From an uncultured Draconibacterium sp. (GTDB lineage: Bacteria > Bacteroidota > Bacteroidia > Bacteroidales > Prolixibacteraceae), in assembly GCF_963677565.1 (NCBI RefSeq), contig NZ_OY781982.1, positions 1 through 64,000 on the forward strand: a stretch of 64,000 nt of DNA. The letters are read 5' to 3'. Positions within the stretch are counted from its first letter, which is position 1; every line of letters begins with the position of its first letter. Below the pieces are notes generated by a model. The model was not told the DNA's origin and made no database searches. It saw only the letters and a program-made list of their open reading frames with translations. Of the stretch, positions 36,741 to 46,192 are shown piece by piece. The translations under genes were made by a program, and so were the position numbers.

Positions 36741-38645
36741 ATGAAAACCATTGTTGAACTTTTTGAAACCGCTGTTGCCAATTACCCTGACAATCCTTAT
36801 CTCTGGGAAAAAACAAAAGGAGAATACCAGCCTACCACTTACAAACAAACCCGCGAGAAAGTGTTGGATCTGGCCGCAGGACTGATTGAACTTGGTTTAA
36901 AAAAAGGCGACCGTGCAGCCTTAATTGCCGATGGCCGTAACGACTGGATTATTAGCGAATTGGGAATGCTTTACGCCGGTGGCATTAATGTACCGCTTTC
37001 AATTCGCTTGCAAAACAACGAGTTGGCATTCCGTATCAAACATAGTGGAAGCAAATACATTTTTGTATCGAAATTACATGCTGAAAAAGTTGAGGCGATT
37101 CGTAATGAGCTGCCGGAACTGGAGAAAGTAGTATACATAGATGGCAAAGAGAATCAAGGAGAAAACGATGTTGATTACAAGGAATTATTAGCAGCCGGAG
37201 CAAAATACAGGAAGGAAAATACGGAGCTGACAGAACAGGTTTGGAAAGCAATTCAACCCAATGATGTAGCCAACATTTCTTACACTTCAGGAACAACAGC
37301 CGACCCAAAAGGAATTATGCTTACACACCTGAATTATGCGGCAAATGTTGTGCAATCCAACTCGCTGCTCGATATGCAATCCGAATGGATAACACTGGCT
37401 ATTTTACCATGGGATCACGCATTTGCACACACCACCTGTTTGTATGTGTTTATGTACAAAGGCGCAAGTATTGCATCGGTAGAAATTGGTAACTCACCAA
37501 TGGAAACACTCCGGAATATCCCCAAAAACATACAGGAAATAAAGCCATCACTGATGATGAGCGTGCCTGCCTATTCAAAAACATTTAGAAAAAATATAGA
37601 GGCCGGAATTCGTAAAAAAGGCGAGTTCCTGTATAAAGTTTTTCAGTTTGCATTAAAAGTGGCATATGCACATAACGGATACGGAAACAACCGAGGAAAA
37701 GGCTGGAGATTCTTTTTAAAACCGCTTTATTGGTTGTTCGACCAAATTCTTTTTTCCAAAGTGCGAGACGGTTTTGGTGGTAACCTGCAGTTTTTTATTG
37801 GTGGTGGCGCCCTACTCGATGTAGAATTACAACGCTTCTTTTATGCTGTTGGACTGCCAATCTGCCAGGGATATGGCCTTACCGAGGCTGCTCCCGTAAT
37901 TTCATCGAACGTACCGCATGATGTTGTTTTTGGCTCGTCGGGCAAACTGGTTAAAGACCTGGAAATAAAAATTCTTGACGACAAAGGCAACGAACTTCCA
38001 GCAGGAGAAAAAGGCGAGATTGTTGTGAAAGGCGACAATGTAATGAAAGGTTACTGGAACAATCCAGCTGCCACTGCTGAAAGTCTGAAAGATGGCTGGT
38101 TGCATACCGGTGATATGGGATACATGGGAAAAGACGACTTCCTTTATGTACTTGGCCGCTTTAAAAGCCTGCTAATTGGTAACGATGGTGAGAAATACAG
38201 TCCTGAAGGAATTGAGGAAGCACTGGTTGATCAGTCGCCATACATCCAGCAGGTAATGCTTTTCAACAATCAAAATGCATACACCTCCGGAATGGTTGTA
38301 CCCGACATGGAAGCCATAAACCGTGAGTTGAAAAATCGTGGCATCGAAAAAGGAAGCGATGAAGCTGCAAAAGCTGCAATCGAAATCATTCAGAAAGAAA
38401 TTAACGAATACAAAAAAGGTGGAAGGTTCGAGGGAGAATTCCCTGAACGCTGGCTACCGGCAACAGTATCAATTTTACCGGAAGCCTTTACTACCGAAAA
38501 CAAAATGCTGAATGCCACCATGAAAATGGTTCGCGATAAAGTAACGGCATACTTTGCCAAGGAGCTCGAATTTTTATATACATCTGAAGCCAAGAACATT
38601 GTTAATGAGATGAATATTGAGGCTATAAAGAAATGGATGAACTGA
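36741..38645 (+). CDS. AMP-forming long-chain acyl-CoA synthetase
   Basis: 634 residues. Adenylate-forming family motifs: NISYTSGTTADPKGIMLTHLN (P-loop/A3), QGYGLTEAAPVIS (A5), LHTGDMGYMGKDDFLYVLGR (A7/A8), and a C-terminal LIGNDGEKYSPEGIEEAL; a Lys near the C-terminus would complete A10. Probably activates fatty acids to acyl-CoA (FadD15/long-chain group). Cytosolic face of the membrane. Monocistronic on the plus strand. Confidence 0.9.
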   Translation: MKTIVELFETAVANYPDNPYLWEKTKGEYQPTTYKQTREKVLDLAAGLIELGLKKGDRAALIADGRNDWIISELGMLYAGGINVPLSIRLQNNELAFRIKHSGSKYIFVSKLHAEKVEAIRNELPELEKVVYIDGKENQGENDVDYKELLAAGAKYRKENTELTEQVWKAIQPNDVANISYTSGTTADPKGIMLTHLNYAANVVQSNSLLDMQSEWITLAILPWDHAFAHTTCLYVFMYKGASIASVEIGNSPMETLRNIPKNIQEIKPSLMMSVPAYSKTFRKNIEAGIRKKGEFLYKVFQFALKVAYAHNGYGNNRGKGWRFFLKPLYWLFDQILFSKVRDGFGGNLQFFIGGGALLDVELQRFFYAVGLPICQGYGLTEAAPVISSNVPHDVVFGSSGKLVKDLEIKILDDKGNELPAGEKGEIVVKGDNVMKGYWNNPAATAESLKDGWLHTGDMGYMGKDDFLYVLGRFKSLLIGNDGEKYSPEGIEEALVDQSPYIQQVMLFNNQNAYTSGMVVPDMEAINRELKNRGIEKGSDEAAKAAIEIIQKEINEYKKGGRFEGEFPERWLPATVSILPEAFTTENKMLNATMKMVRDKVTAYFAKELEFLYTSEAKNIVNEMNIEAIKKWMN

Positions 38646-38756
38646 ATTGAATGATGAATTTCGATTAACGAATGCTGATTGGCGATTGAAAAACACGAAC
38701 GGTCTTTTTCTTAAATCTAAAATCAACATTCCTTAATCATCTTTCGATATCTCCCG

Positions 38757-40979
38757 CTATTCTTCCACAAAATACCGCAACTGATCCAACATAATCGGGA
38801 CATCATCTTTATCAATTCCCAACGCGGTTAAATAATGCAGGTCTTCGTGGAAGACCTCGAAAAACTCACGCTCGGTAAATTCTGTTTTTACAATCGACTG
38901 TTTGTAATAATCAAGCGCCTCTTTTCGTTTTCCCAAACACCACTGCACATGCCCCATATTCATCAGGTCATGTTTGTTCGGGCTGTCGTCAATCAATTTT
39001 TTGAAGTATTTTTCCGCCTGCTCAAATTTACCAGCAATCAGCGAACACCAGCCAATTGGTTTCCAAACTTTTTTGTTTTCCGGCATCAGGTATTCTACTT
39101 TAAAATAAGTTTTTAAAGCCTCTTCAAAACGATCCAGCTCCAGCAAACAATGGCCAATATTCAACTGAACATTCAAATTATCTTCATCCAACACTTCCAC
39201 CTCGCGGTAATATTCCAGCGCTTTTTTAGGTTGTTTCAGATTGCGGTAACACAATGCAATTTTATTGAGGTTCCACTTTTTATTCAACTCAAACAGCTCG
39301 GCACTTTTGTAAGCTTTCAAGGCAAGTTCAAAATCGCCCAGTTTTTGGTAGCAATACCCCAGTTTTTGGTACAACTCCCCGCTTTTTTCCTCACTTAGCA
39401 GGTAATTAAATACTTCGGCGGCTTCGTTGTAATAATTTTTCGAGAAATAGTATTCGGCAATATTCCGCACAATGCCGGCATCTTCTTTTAGTGTCTCGCC
39501 CAATGTCTGCTTATTGTGAAAATCGAAACGCCAGTTAAAAATGTCTTCAAAATCGTTTTTGCGCGGATGCAATTTAAAAAAGCGGTACAAATCCTGGATA
39601 TAAAGATTTGAAATGAAGGCCGCCTTTTTACCCGGATCAGTCAGCACCTCATCATTTTTCAATTCATCAAACTGCTGCATTTCAGCTTTTAACCCTTCAG
39701 CCATAAACTCGCGGTTTTCGGCCGGAATATTTTGCAAACTAAAGCAGAACGAATATTTATCGGAATTACATAAAACCGGAGCCGCCGCAATTGCTTTCAG
39801 AAACTGATCGGTAACCGAATCGGCGCGATTGACCACAAAATCAATCTCCGGATTTTTGGTAAAGAACGGCATAAACCAGTTGGCAAATTCGCTGAAAAAC
39901 GGGAACATTTTCAGCATAGCAAACGAGCTCATAAACACATCGGCGCCCTCCATTTGCAGCTCCGAAAACTCCTCCATTTTATTCATCAATCCCGGCGAAT
40001 CCTCAAATATCTTTTCCCACTCGGGATTTTCATCATCTCCAAGCGAATCGTCCATCAGGCTGTCGAGATTGATTTTGTCCTTCAAATTCGGACTTATCTT
40101 TATCATCTCCGGCAAAATCTCGTCAGTGATCTTTTTCTGAATTTTTTCCGTCTCCTTACTTCTGATGAGTTGAATAATAACCTGCTCCAGATTTTGTTTG
40201 AAATCAGGATTTTCATTCAGCAGTTTCAGTCGGCCGCTTATTGCCGGGTAATACGACAAGCGACTGTCGTAATGGTAAAAAGCGATGAGCAAACCAACAA
40301 TAGCGCGCTGATTTACCTCCACTGCTTCATGCTCATAAGCATCAAAAAGCAACGAAAACTTGGCCTCATCGAAGTAACGTAACAAACTTATAAGCAAGGC
40401 TGAAACAATAAACGACTTATACGATTTTTCAATTAACTCGCTGTTTAAAAAGGCTTTGAGAAATAAACGATGCTCGTTGTTTAATTCGTTCTGAAACCAT
40501 ACGAAATAGAACAAAGTCACCATTTTTTGCTGATGATCACGCGCACTAATCCGCTTCGACGATCGTTGCACCTCGGCATCGTCAACCAGTGAAACCAGCT
40601 GTTCCTGCAGATAAAAATCTTCCAGTTCCTCTAAAAGTGCATCAAATTGAAGAGCGGTATTAAAACCACGTTTTTTCTCGTAGGTAACTGTCGAAGATAA
40701 TTTCATCCTTAGCTCATCATAAATTTTGTCACACAGCTCAAAAACCGAGACAATCAGCTTCCTGTATACTTTTTGGCGTTCAGGATCCTGAATGCCTTCA
40801 ACCGTATATTTTAACATGTAGCTGTAGTTCTGCTCCAGGTTGCGCCATTCGTCGAGATGAATGAGCAGGCCGCCTTCCTGAATCAGGTTTTCAAGCAGAT
40901 CAAAAGCTGGTTTTAATTTTCGCTCAGCGAGATGCTGACAAATAGTATCGTATTTTATTTTCAAATCCTTGTCGTTCAT
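38757..40979 (-). CDS. Tetratricopeptide-repeat protein of unknown function
   Basis: 740 residues, no signal peptide. The N-terminal ~430 residues are helical without a recognised domain. From about residue 500 on, TPR motifs run in series: AAEVFNYLLSEEKSGELYQKLGYCYQKLGDFELALKAYKSAE, AKALEYYREVE-type units, LNIGHCLLELDRFEEALKTYFK, and GWCSLIAGKFEQAEKYFKKL. Likely a cytosolic scaffold. Neighbours give no clear clue. Confidence 0.8.
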   Translation of the reverse strand: MNDKDLKIKYDTICQHLAERKLKPAFDLLENLIQEGGLLIHLDEWRNLEQNYSYMLKYTVEGIQDPERQKVYRKLIVSVFELCDKIYDELRMKLSSTVTYEKKRGFNTALQFDALLEELEDFYLQEQLVSLVDDAEVQRSSKRISARDHQQKMVTLFYFVWFQNELNNEHRLFLKAFLNSELIEKSYKSFIVSALLISLLRYFDEAKFSLLFDAYEHEAVEVNQRAIVGLLIAFYHYDSRLSYYPAISGRLKLLNENPDFKQNLEQVIIQLIRSKETEKIQKKITDEILPEMIKISPNLKDKINLDSLMDDSLGDDENPEWEKIFEDSPGLMNKMEEFSELQMEGADVFMSSFAMLKMFPFFSEFANWFMPFFTKNPEIDFVVNRADSVTDQFLKAIAAAPVLCNSDKYSFCFSLQNIPAENREFMAEGLKAEMQQFDELKNDEVLTDPGKKAAFISNLYIQDLYRFFKLHPRKNDFEDIFNWRFDFHNKQTLGETLKEDAGIVRNIAEYYFSKNYYNEAAEVFNYLLSEEKSGELYQKLGYCYQKLGDFELALKAYKSAELFELNKKWNLNKIALCYRNLKQPKKALEYYREVEVLDEDNLNVQLNIGHCLLELDRFEEALKTYFKVEYLMPENKKVWKPIGWCSLIAGKFEQAEKYFKKLIDDSPNKHDLMNMGHVQWCLGKRKEALDYYKQSIVKTEFTEREFFEVFHEDLHYLTALGIDKDDVPIMLDQLRYFVEE

Positions 40980-41094
40980 AGCTTATCAAAGTTACAAAGA
41001 CTAAAGTTTATCAAAAAGCTTTCCAAGAATTGTTATCGGCGGATTTGTCGTAAAACGGGCTTTGGGGGCTGACAAAGTTTCAAGAAAACAGCAT

Positions 41095-41838
41095 CTATAA
41101 CAAATAAAATATACAATAAATCATTCCAAGATTAAATCCGGAATGACACAATACCGCTCCCCAAATGGAATTTGTGAGCTTTTTCATTTGAAAAAAAAGT
41201 ACACTCACCACAAACATGCAGATTACCCAAATCAAAGCTGGAATAAGATAAAAATCCCATTTCCCGTTAATAAACACCAAGCCAAAATGTGAAATGTGCG
41301 TTAAGGCAAAAGCCAAACTATCAATAACAGACGCCTTCTTATCACCAATCGATTTTGCAAAACTACCATGGACTATTCCACGAAAAAACAATTCTTCTCC
41401 AATAGGACTGAAGCTCATTCCGGTAATTGCCATGATTATAAACATTAGCTTTTTGTCCTGGGCTGAAATACCGTGCGGAATATTATAGGATTTGCCAATA
41501 TATTCATACCAATTCTCATAAGTATTGCCAAATAAACCCACGCCTAAATAATGCAGTAGAAAACTAAATACAACACCGGAAATCAATGCCAAGAATAGAA
41601 TCTGAAATTTTTTGGGTCTCCTTATTCCAATCTTTCTCAAACCTTGCCTATTGAGAAATACAAAAGGTATAATTGCGGATACAAACATTACTAAACCAAT
41701 CAGGCTATAATTACCTGTCTCGTTAGCTTTAAGCACTAAAATAAAACGGGGAATACAAATTATCAGCAATAAGAATAGTCCGAATTTCCAGTTGAACTTA
41801 AATAATCGGCTCCACAAATTTCTTAATTCATTTTGCAT
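41095..41838 (-). CDS. CPBP-family intramembrane glutamic endopeptidase
   Basis: 247 residues from the ATG at 41838. A longer frame to 41904 would run 35 bp into the neighbouring permease gene, so it is not used. Seven or so membrane helices; the CPBP/Rce1 motif PIGEELFFRG (EExxxR) near the middle and the second motif ALTHISHFG with a third CHSGFN. Inner-membrane protease-like protein; in bacteria often linked to bacteriocin maturation or unknown roles. Follows the AmpG-like gene on the same strand by ~30 bp, but a functional link is not shown. Confidence 0.85.
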   Translation of the reverse strand: MQNELRNLWSRLFKFNWKFGLFLLLIICIPRFILVLKANETGNYSLIGLVMFVSAIIPFVFLNRQGLRKIGIRRPKKFQILFLALISGVVFSFLLHYLGVGLFGNTYENWYEYIGKSYNIPHGISAQDKKLMFIIMAITGMSFSPIGEELFFRGIVHGSFAKSIGDKKASVIDSLAFALTHISHFGLVFINGKWDFYLIPALIWVICMFVVSVLFFQMKKLTNSIWGAVLCHSGFNLGMIYCIFYLL

Positions 41839-41869
41839 TGGGTTTCTTTTTACAGCGCAACAATATAAC

Positions 41870-43711
41870 TTATTCCTTTTCTTTAATCCCAAACTTAGCA
41901 TCAACCTTTACAAAAGGCAGCACTAAAAAGATCGGGATGGTGCAGATCATCACCCAAACAAAGAAACTTTGGTAACCGATGATTTCCTGCAGCCAACCGC
42001 TTAGCATTCCCGGAATCATCATTCCCAGCGCCATAAAACCGGTGGTAATGGCGTAGTGTGCGGTTTTGTGTTTTCCCTCCGAAACATAGATAGAGAAGAG
42101 CATATAAGCCGTAAATCCGAAACCGTAGCCAAACTGCTCAATCACCACAGCTGCCGAAATCCACCACAACGATGTGGGGTTAAACAACGACAGCAACAAA
42201 TAACAAAGGTTGGGCAGGTTAATGGCCAGCGCCATCCACCAAAGCCAGTGTTTCAGTCCCTTGCGCGAGGCTACAATTCCACCTAAAATACCACCAACAG
42301 TTAATGCGATCATTCCGGCAGTTCCGTAAACCAAACCCAAATCGCCGGTTGTAAGTCCCAGTCCACCGGCTTCGCGAGCATCGAGCAAAAACGGCGAGGC
42401 CATTTTCACCAGCTGCGATTCGGCCAGGCGGTACAACAACAAAAACAACATTATCGACACAATTTCTTTTTTGCGGAAAAAGGCAGCAAAGGTTTCGAAA
42501 AACTCGCCCAACACACTTTTGCCTTCGGTTTTGTTGGCTACATCGCTAGCCGGGTGCGGCAATGCAAAACGGTGATACAGCGAAAAGACCACAAACAAAA
42601 CGGCAATACAGGCCATAACCACCAACCATGAAAAACGTATATTTCCCGAGCGCCCAACAAAAGTAGCCTGTGTGGCTTTTTTTAGTTTCGGATCGAGTTG
42701 CACAACGGCAAAAGCAGGTTTGTCGCAATTCGTTTCGTTAAACACATACCGGTAAGTCTGTACCAGTTTTATACTGGCATCGCCTTTTTCGTAGCCAAAA
42801 TTCAGCACCACCTCTTCGCCGGCCTTTGGTTTTGTTGAAAGCTGAATAGGAATGATGGCCAGGTTACCAACTTCCGAGCTCAGATCAACCGTTTCTTTAT
42901 TGAATTTTTCCTTGAGCGTTTCCTTTAACGGTGTTGACACGTTTCGTGTCCACCAGCCGGCATCTTTTGTTGCTACCGGCGTTTCACTGGCATAAAAATT
43001 ATTGCTGATGTTCCATTCATCCACCTTGCTTTTAATGTCAGCAGCCTGTTCTTTTGAAACCAAACCAATGGGCACTTTCACCTCGTTCTCCGACACAAAA
43101 TAAATATCCCCCGATTCGTGCAACTGCTGATAGCTTTCAGGATTAAACGAAATTTCCTCAACAGGAATATTCTGCGCGGTTACATTTACCTCCAGCGGCT
43201 CCAAGCCGGTTGCCGTTTCTAAAGCTCCGGCAAGAATAACCAAAAGCCCCTGCCCCGTAAGCATGGCAAAACGATAAAACGTGCTTCTGATGCCCACAAA
43301 AAACGACTGGTCGCCCTGCGACAATCCGAGCATATAAAAACCATCGGCAGCAATATCGTGGGTGGCCGAACTAAAAGCCAGCAACCAGAAAAACGCCAGC
43401 GTATATTGAAAGAAATTACTGACAGGAATGGTAAACGCCACTCCGGCCAGGCCTACGCCAACCACCAACTGCATGATTACAATCCAAAAACGTTTGGTTT
43501 TCAGCAAATCCACAATCGGGCTCCACAGCGGTTTTATAACCCACGGCAAATACAGCCAGCTGGTGTATAAAGCGATATCGGTGTTTGATATGCCCAGGCG
43601 TTTATACATAATCACCGAAAGGGTCATTACAATTACGTAAGGTAATCCTTCTGCAAAATAAAGTGTGGGAATCCAAAACCACGGATTGCGTTGAGTTTTT
43701 GTTTTAGCCAT
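41870..43711 (-). CDS. AmpG-like MFS muropeptide permease with ~190-residue periplasmic insert
   Basis: 613 residues; typical AmpG proteins are about 430-550. N-terminal AmpG features: YFAEGLPYVIVMTLSVIMYKRLG, LPWVIKPLWSPIVDLL, and AFSSATHDIAADGFYM. After the fifth predicted helix (~residue 165) a soluble segment extends to ~375, predicted periplasmic, before the remaining helices. Expected role: import anhydromuropeptides or MurNAc-peptide; related to AmpG/MurT. It is the last gene of the minus-strand cell-wall salvage operon, 26 bp after GH9-CE4. Confidence 0.9.
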   Translation of the reverse strand: MAKTKTQRNPWFWIPTLYFAEGLPYVIVMTLSVIMYKRLGISNTDIALYTSWLYLPWVIKPLWSPIVDLLKTKRFWIVIMQLVVGVGLAGVAFTIPVSNFFQYTLAFFWLLAFSSATHDIAADGFYMLGLSQGDQSFFVGIRSTFYRFAMLTGQGLLVILAGALETATGLEPLEVNVTAQNIPVEEISFNPESYQQLHESGDIYFVSENEVKVPIGLVSKEQAADIKSKVDEWNISNNFYASETPVATKDAGWWTRNVSTPLKETLKEKFNKETVDLSSEVGNLAIIPIQLSTKPKAGEEVVLNFGYEKGDASIKLVQTYRYVFNETNCDKPAFAVVQLDPKLKKATQATFVGRSGNIRFSWLVVMACIAVLFVVFSLYHRFALPHPASDVANKTEGKSVLGEFFETFAAFFRKKEIVSIMLFLLLYRLAESQLVKMASPFLLDAREAGGLGLTTGDLGLVYGTAGMIALTVGGILGGIVASRKGLKHWLWWMALAINLPNLCYLLLSLFNPTSLWWISAAVVIEQFGYGFGFTAYMLFSIYVSEGKHKTAHYAITTGFMALGMMIPGMLSGWLQEIIGYQSFFVWVMICTIPIFLVLPFVKVDAKFGIKEKE

Positions 43712-43737
43712 GCTGGTTGATCGGTTTATTTGTTGAA

Positions 43738-46191
43738 TTATGGTAATCGTTTAAAATTGTATCCTTTTGTCTGCAATGTTTCAATCAGTTCTTCCAAACG
43801 AAGATAAAATTTATCCGTTCTTTTTTCCTCCGTTCCGGGATGAATGAGCATAATTGCACCGTTTAATCCCTGCTCCTCCTCTACCTTTAAAACACTTTTA
43901 AAGATTTTATCAGAAGACATATAATTCGCCATATCGGGCGTCGTATAATCGGCGTTACTCCGTATTCCGGGCGAAAAATTAATAGTCGTCAATCCCATTG
44001 CTGAAGTCCAGTTTACAATGGCGGAATTGTACCACTCATAAGGTGGCAGAAACCAGCCTGCATCTTCACTACTGATCCCAAATTCCTGCAAAGCCTTGTA
44101 GTTTTCTTTTAAATCCTGCTCGAAAGTAGTACGGTCAACCAGCAACGAATCTGGTTTTGTCCAGTCGCAATACAACAGGTGTTTATCGGAATGTGCACCC
44201 AAATAATGGCCGCTTTTGATTATTTTTTTTATGGTAGATTGAAATTGTTTGTCGCGTAAAAAGTCGCCGGTAAAAAAGAAGGATGCTTTACTGTTCTTTT
44301 TATCGAGTGTCTTTAAGATATGCGCTGCGCCTTCAGCTTTATCATGCGCCGAAAATACCAGGTAAATATTTTTTTCGTTTGTATTGAAATAACGAATAGC
44401 GCCCTGTTCATCTTTTTTGGAATCCTGTTGCTGATTGGCTCCCATTTTTTCCATCGCCGACAAATAGTAACTCAAACTTGCCGTTCCGTCCATGGTTGGT
44501 TCGTTGGATGGATAATCGCCCATATCATCGTGGTAAACCGCTTTACCTTTATTAAACACTTCAAACGGATCGGGTTGCCGAATGTGAATCCCAATCAGGC
44601 TGGAGAAAAGCGTGTTGGAAACCGGACCATCCACCAAACCACCAAATGTTGTTTCACCCAAAATTTTAGTAATGGCGGAATGCGGTAATTGTGGATTATC
44701 GCCACCTGCCGGCAACCCACAGATCATGCTCGTTCCCCACGGGTTACAGCCAAAAAGCCAGTCGCGCAAGGCAGCTTCCATTTCGGCGAACGATCGGTCG
44801 CCGGTAATTTCTTCGTAAGCACGGGCCTGTGTAATCGCTGCTGCCACCAGGTTATTCGAGCACCAGATAAACGGTATGCCATTCAAAAAAGGATCGTCCT
44901 TTCCCCGATCGTAAAGATGCGTTAATCCCTGTTTCAGATAAGTGGCAAAAGTTTCATCCTTCTCGGCCAGCTTTACATGCCCCAGGTTCACAAATGGATA
45001 AAACTGGTAATGGCGCGCAAACCCTGTTGACATCCACGGTGTAACATTTTCAACACTACCCCATTTTTTGGCCTCAGTAAAGTAATAATCATCACCGGTT
45101 AACTGATATAAAGTTGTGGCCGCAAGTTCAAGGTCGTCCACATAATTGGCTTCTTCGTAAAAATACGGCGACACATTACACGCTGTTTGACACGCCCCTA
45201 AATCGCTCAATGCAAAAGTATAGGCTTCGGCAGCTTTAGCGTCTATTTGTTCGGCAAATTCCGGGTAATAATCTTTCATCATCAGCGATCCCAACGCAAA
45301 TGATGATGCATATTTTGCAGCGCTCGACGAAACGCCGGTAGTACGATTTTTATGCTCAGCCAGCCCTTGAGGATTTCCAGTAATAAAATACACAGGCCGG
45401 TATGCTCCTTCCAAACCGTAACTTACCGTGTCTTTATTGGGCAAACGATAACCGCGGTGATCTCTGTCGTCGGCAATCTGGTTGTACATTTCGTCTGCCG
45501 AGGGATTCATTTTCACCAGCCAGTCGAGGCCCCATTTTGCTTCATCCAGAATATCAGGAATTCCATTGGCTCCCGACTCCCCATTCTCCCGGTATTCATC
45601 GTTAAACACCGCCGGATTTTGCTCGTAGGCATACAACAGCTGGTAAGTAGCATTGGCCGATGTTGTAAGGTATTGCAGGTAATCCGAGGCATCGTGCCAA
45701 CCTCCGGTCACATCAATTTTCTGTCCTGTTTTTGTTGGATGATCCACAATTATTCCATCGTGCAAATGACATGAATCCTGCAAATACGGATTGTAGCCAC
45801 AACGTTGCTGGCGCATGTAGTTTAACAAAAAATCGGCTGTTCCTTCGTACACATCCGAAGCAATTTGAAAAGCCGGAGAACGGGTTTCGCCTAATTTCAG
45901 GTAATAACCGCCACTGTTTTCTACAGCTGAAAAATCAAGACGAAAAGCGGTCTTCATTCCCCAATCGGAGCCATCAACTTGCTTTACTTTCGCCTCGTAA
46001 ACCAGCTTATCGGTTAAGGCATCAAACACCTGAAACTGTCCGGCGTTTTCCGCTTCTGTTGAAAGAAAAACAGCCACCTTAACCGACTGTGGCAAATAGC
46101 CCAACTGATTGATGCGAATAACTTTCTGCTGTGCAAAAACACCTGCCGCAGCCAACACAAATACGAATAAAAGGACAGCTTGTTTAATCAT
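43738..46191 (-). CDS. GH9 glycoside hydrolase fused to a polysaccharide-deacetylase (CE4) domain
   Basis: 817 residues, signal peptide ending VFAQ. Residues ~22-110: CelD-type Ig-like domain (RINQLGYLPQSVKVAVF). Residues ~115-580: GH9 (alpha/alpha)6 barrel with DVTGGWHDASDYLQYLT (Asp167/Asp170) and the C-terminal acid Glu564 in NEPTMDGTAS. Residues ~605-817: NodB-like domain with AHSDKH (His667, His671) and ASFFFTGDFL, but the first metal motif is FSAHD rather than TFDDG and the RPPY motif reads LPPY. Its location 2 bp after the SpoIID gene, in a muropeptide operon, argues for GlcNAc-containing substrates (some GH9 enzymes are exo-beta-glucosaminidases) rather than cellulose. Confidence 0.88.
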   Translation of the reverse strand: MIKQAVLLFVFVLAAAGVFAQQKVIRINQLGYLPQSVKVAVFLSTEAENAGQFQVFDALTDKLVYEAKVKQVDGSDWGMKTAFRLDFSAVENSGGYYLKLGETRSPAFQIASDVYEGTADFLLNYMRQQRCGYNPYLQDSCHLHDGIIVDHPTKTGQKIDVTGGWHDASDYLQYLTTSANATYQLLYAYEQNPAVFNDEYRENGESGANGIPDILDEAKWGLDWLVKMNPSADEMYNQIADDRDHRGYRLPNKDTVSYGLEGAYRPVYFITGNPQGLAEHKNRTTGVSSSAAKYASSFALGSLMMKDYYPEFAEQIDAKAAEAYTFALSDLGACQTACNVSPYFYEEANYVDDLELAATTLYQLTGDDYYFTEAKKWGSVENVTPWMSTGFARHYQFYPFVNLGHVKLAEKDETFATYLKQGLTHLYDRGKDDPFLNGIPFIWCSNNLVAAAITQARAYEEITGDRSFAEMEAALRDWLFGCNPWGTSMICGLPAGGDNPQLPHSAITKILGETTFGGLVDGPVSNTLFSSLIGIHIRQPDPFEVFNKGKAVYHDDMGDYPSNEPTMDGTASLSYYLSAMEKMGANQQQDSKKDEQGAIRYFNTNEKNIYLVFSAHDKAEGAAHILKTLDKKNSKASFFFTGDFLRDKQFQSTIKKIIKSGHYLGAHSDKHLLYCDWTKPDSLLVDRTTFEQDLKENYKALQEFGISSEDAGWFLPPYEWYNSAIVNWTSAMGLTTINFSPGIRSNADYTTPDMANYMSSDKIFKSVLKVEEEQGLNGAIMLIHPGTEEKRTDKFYLRLEELIETLQTKGYNFKRLP

Positions 46192-46192
46192 G

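Noticed and set aside
41839..41904. Longer CPBP protease start overlapping the permease gene
   Set aside because: Adds 22 non-conserved residues read from permease coding sequence; ATG at 41838 is preferred.
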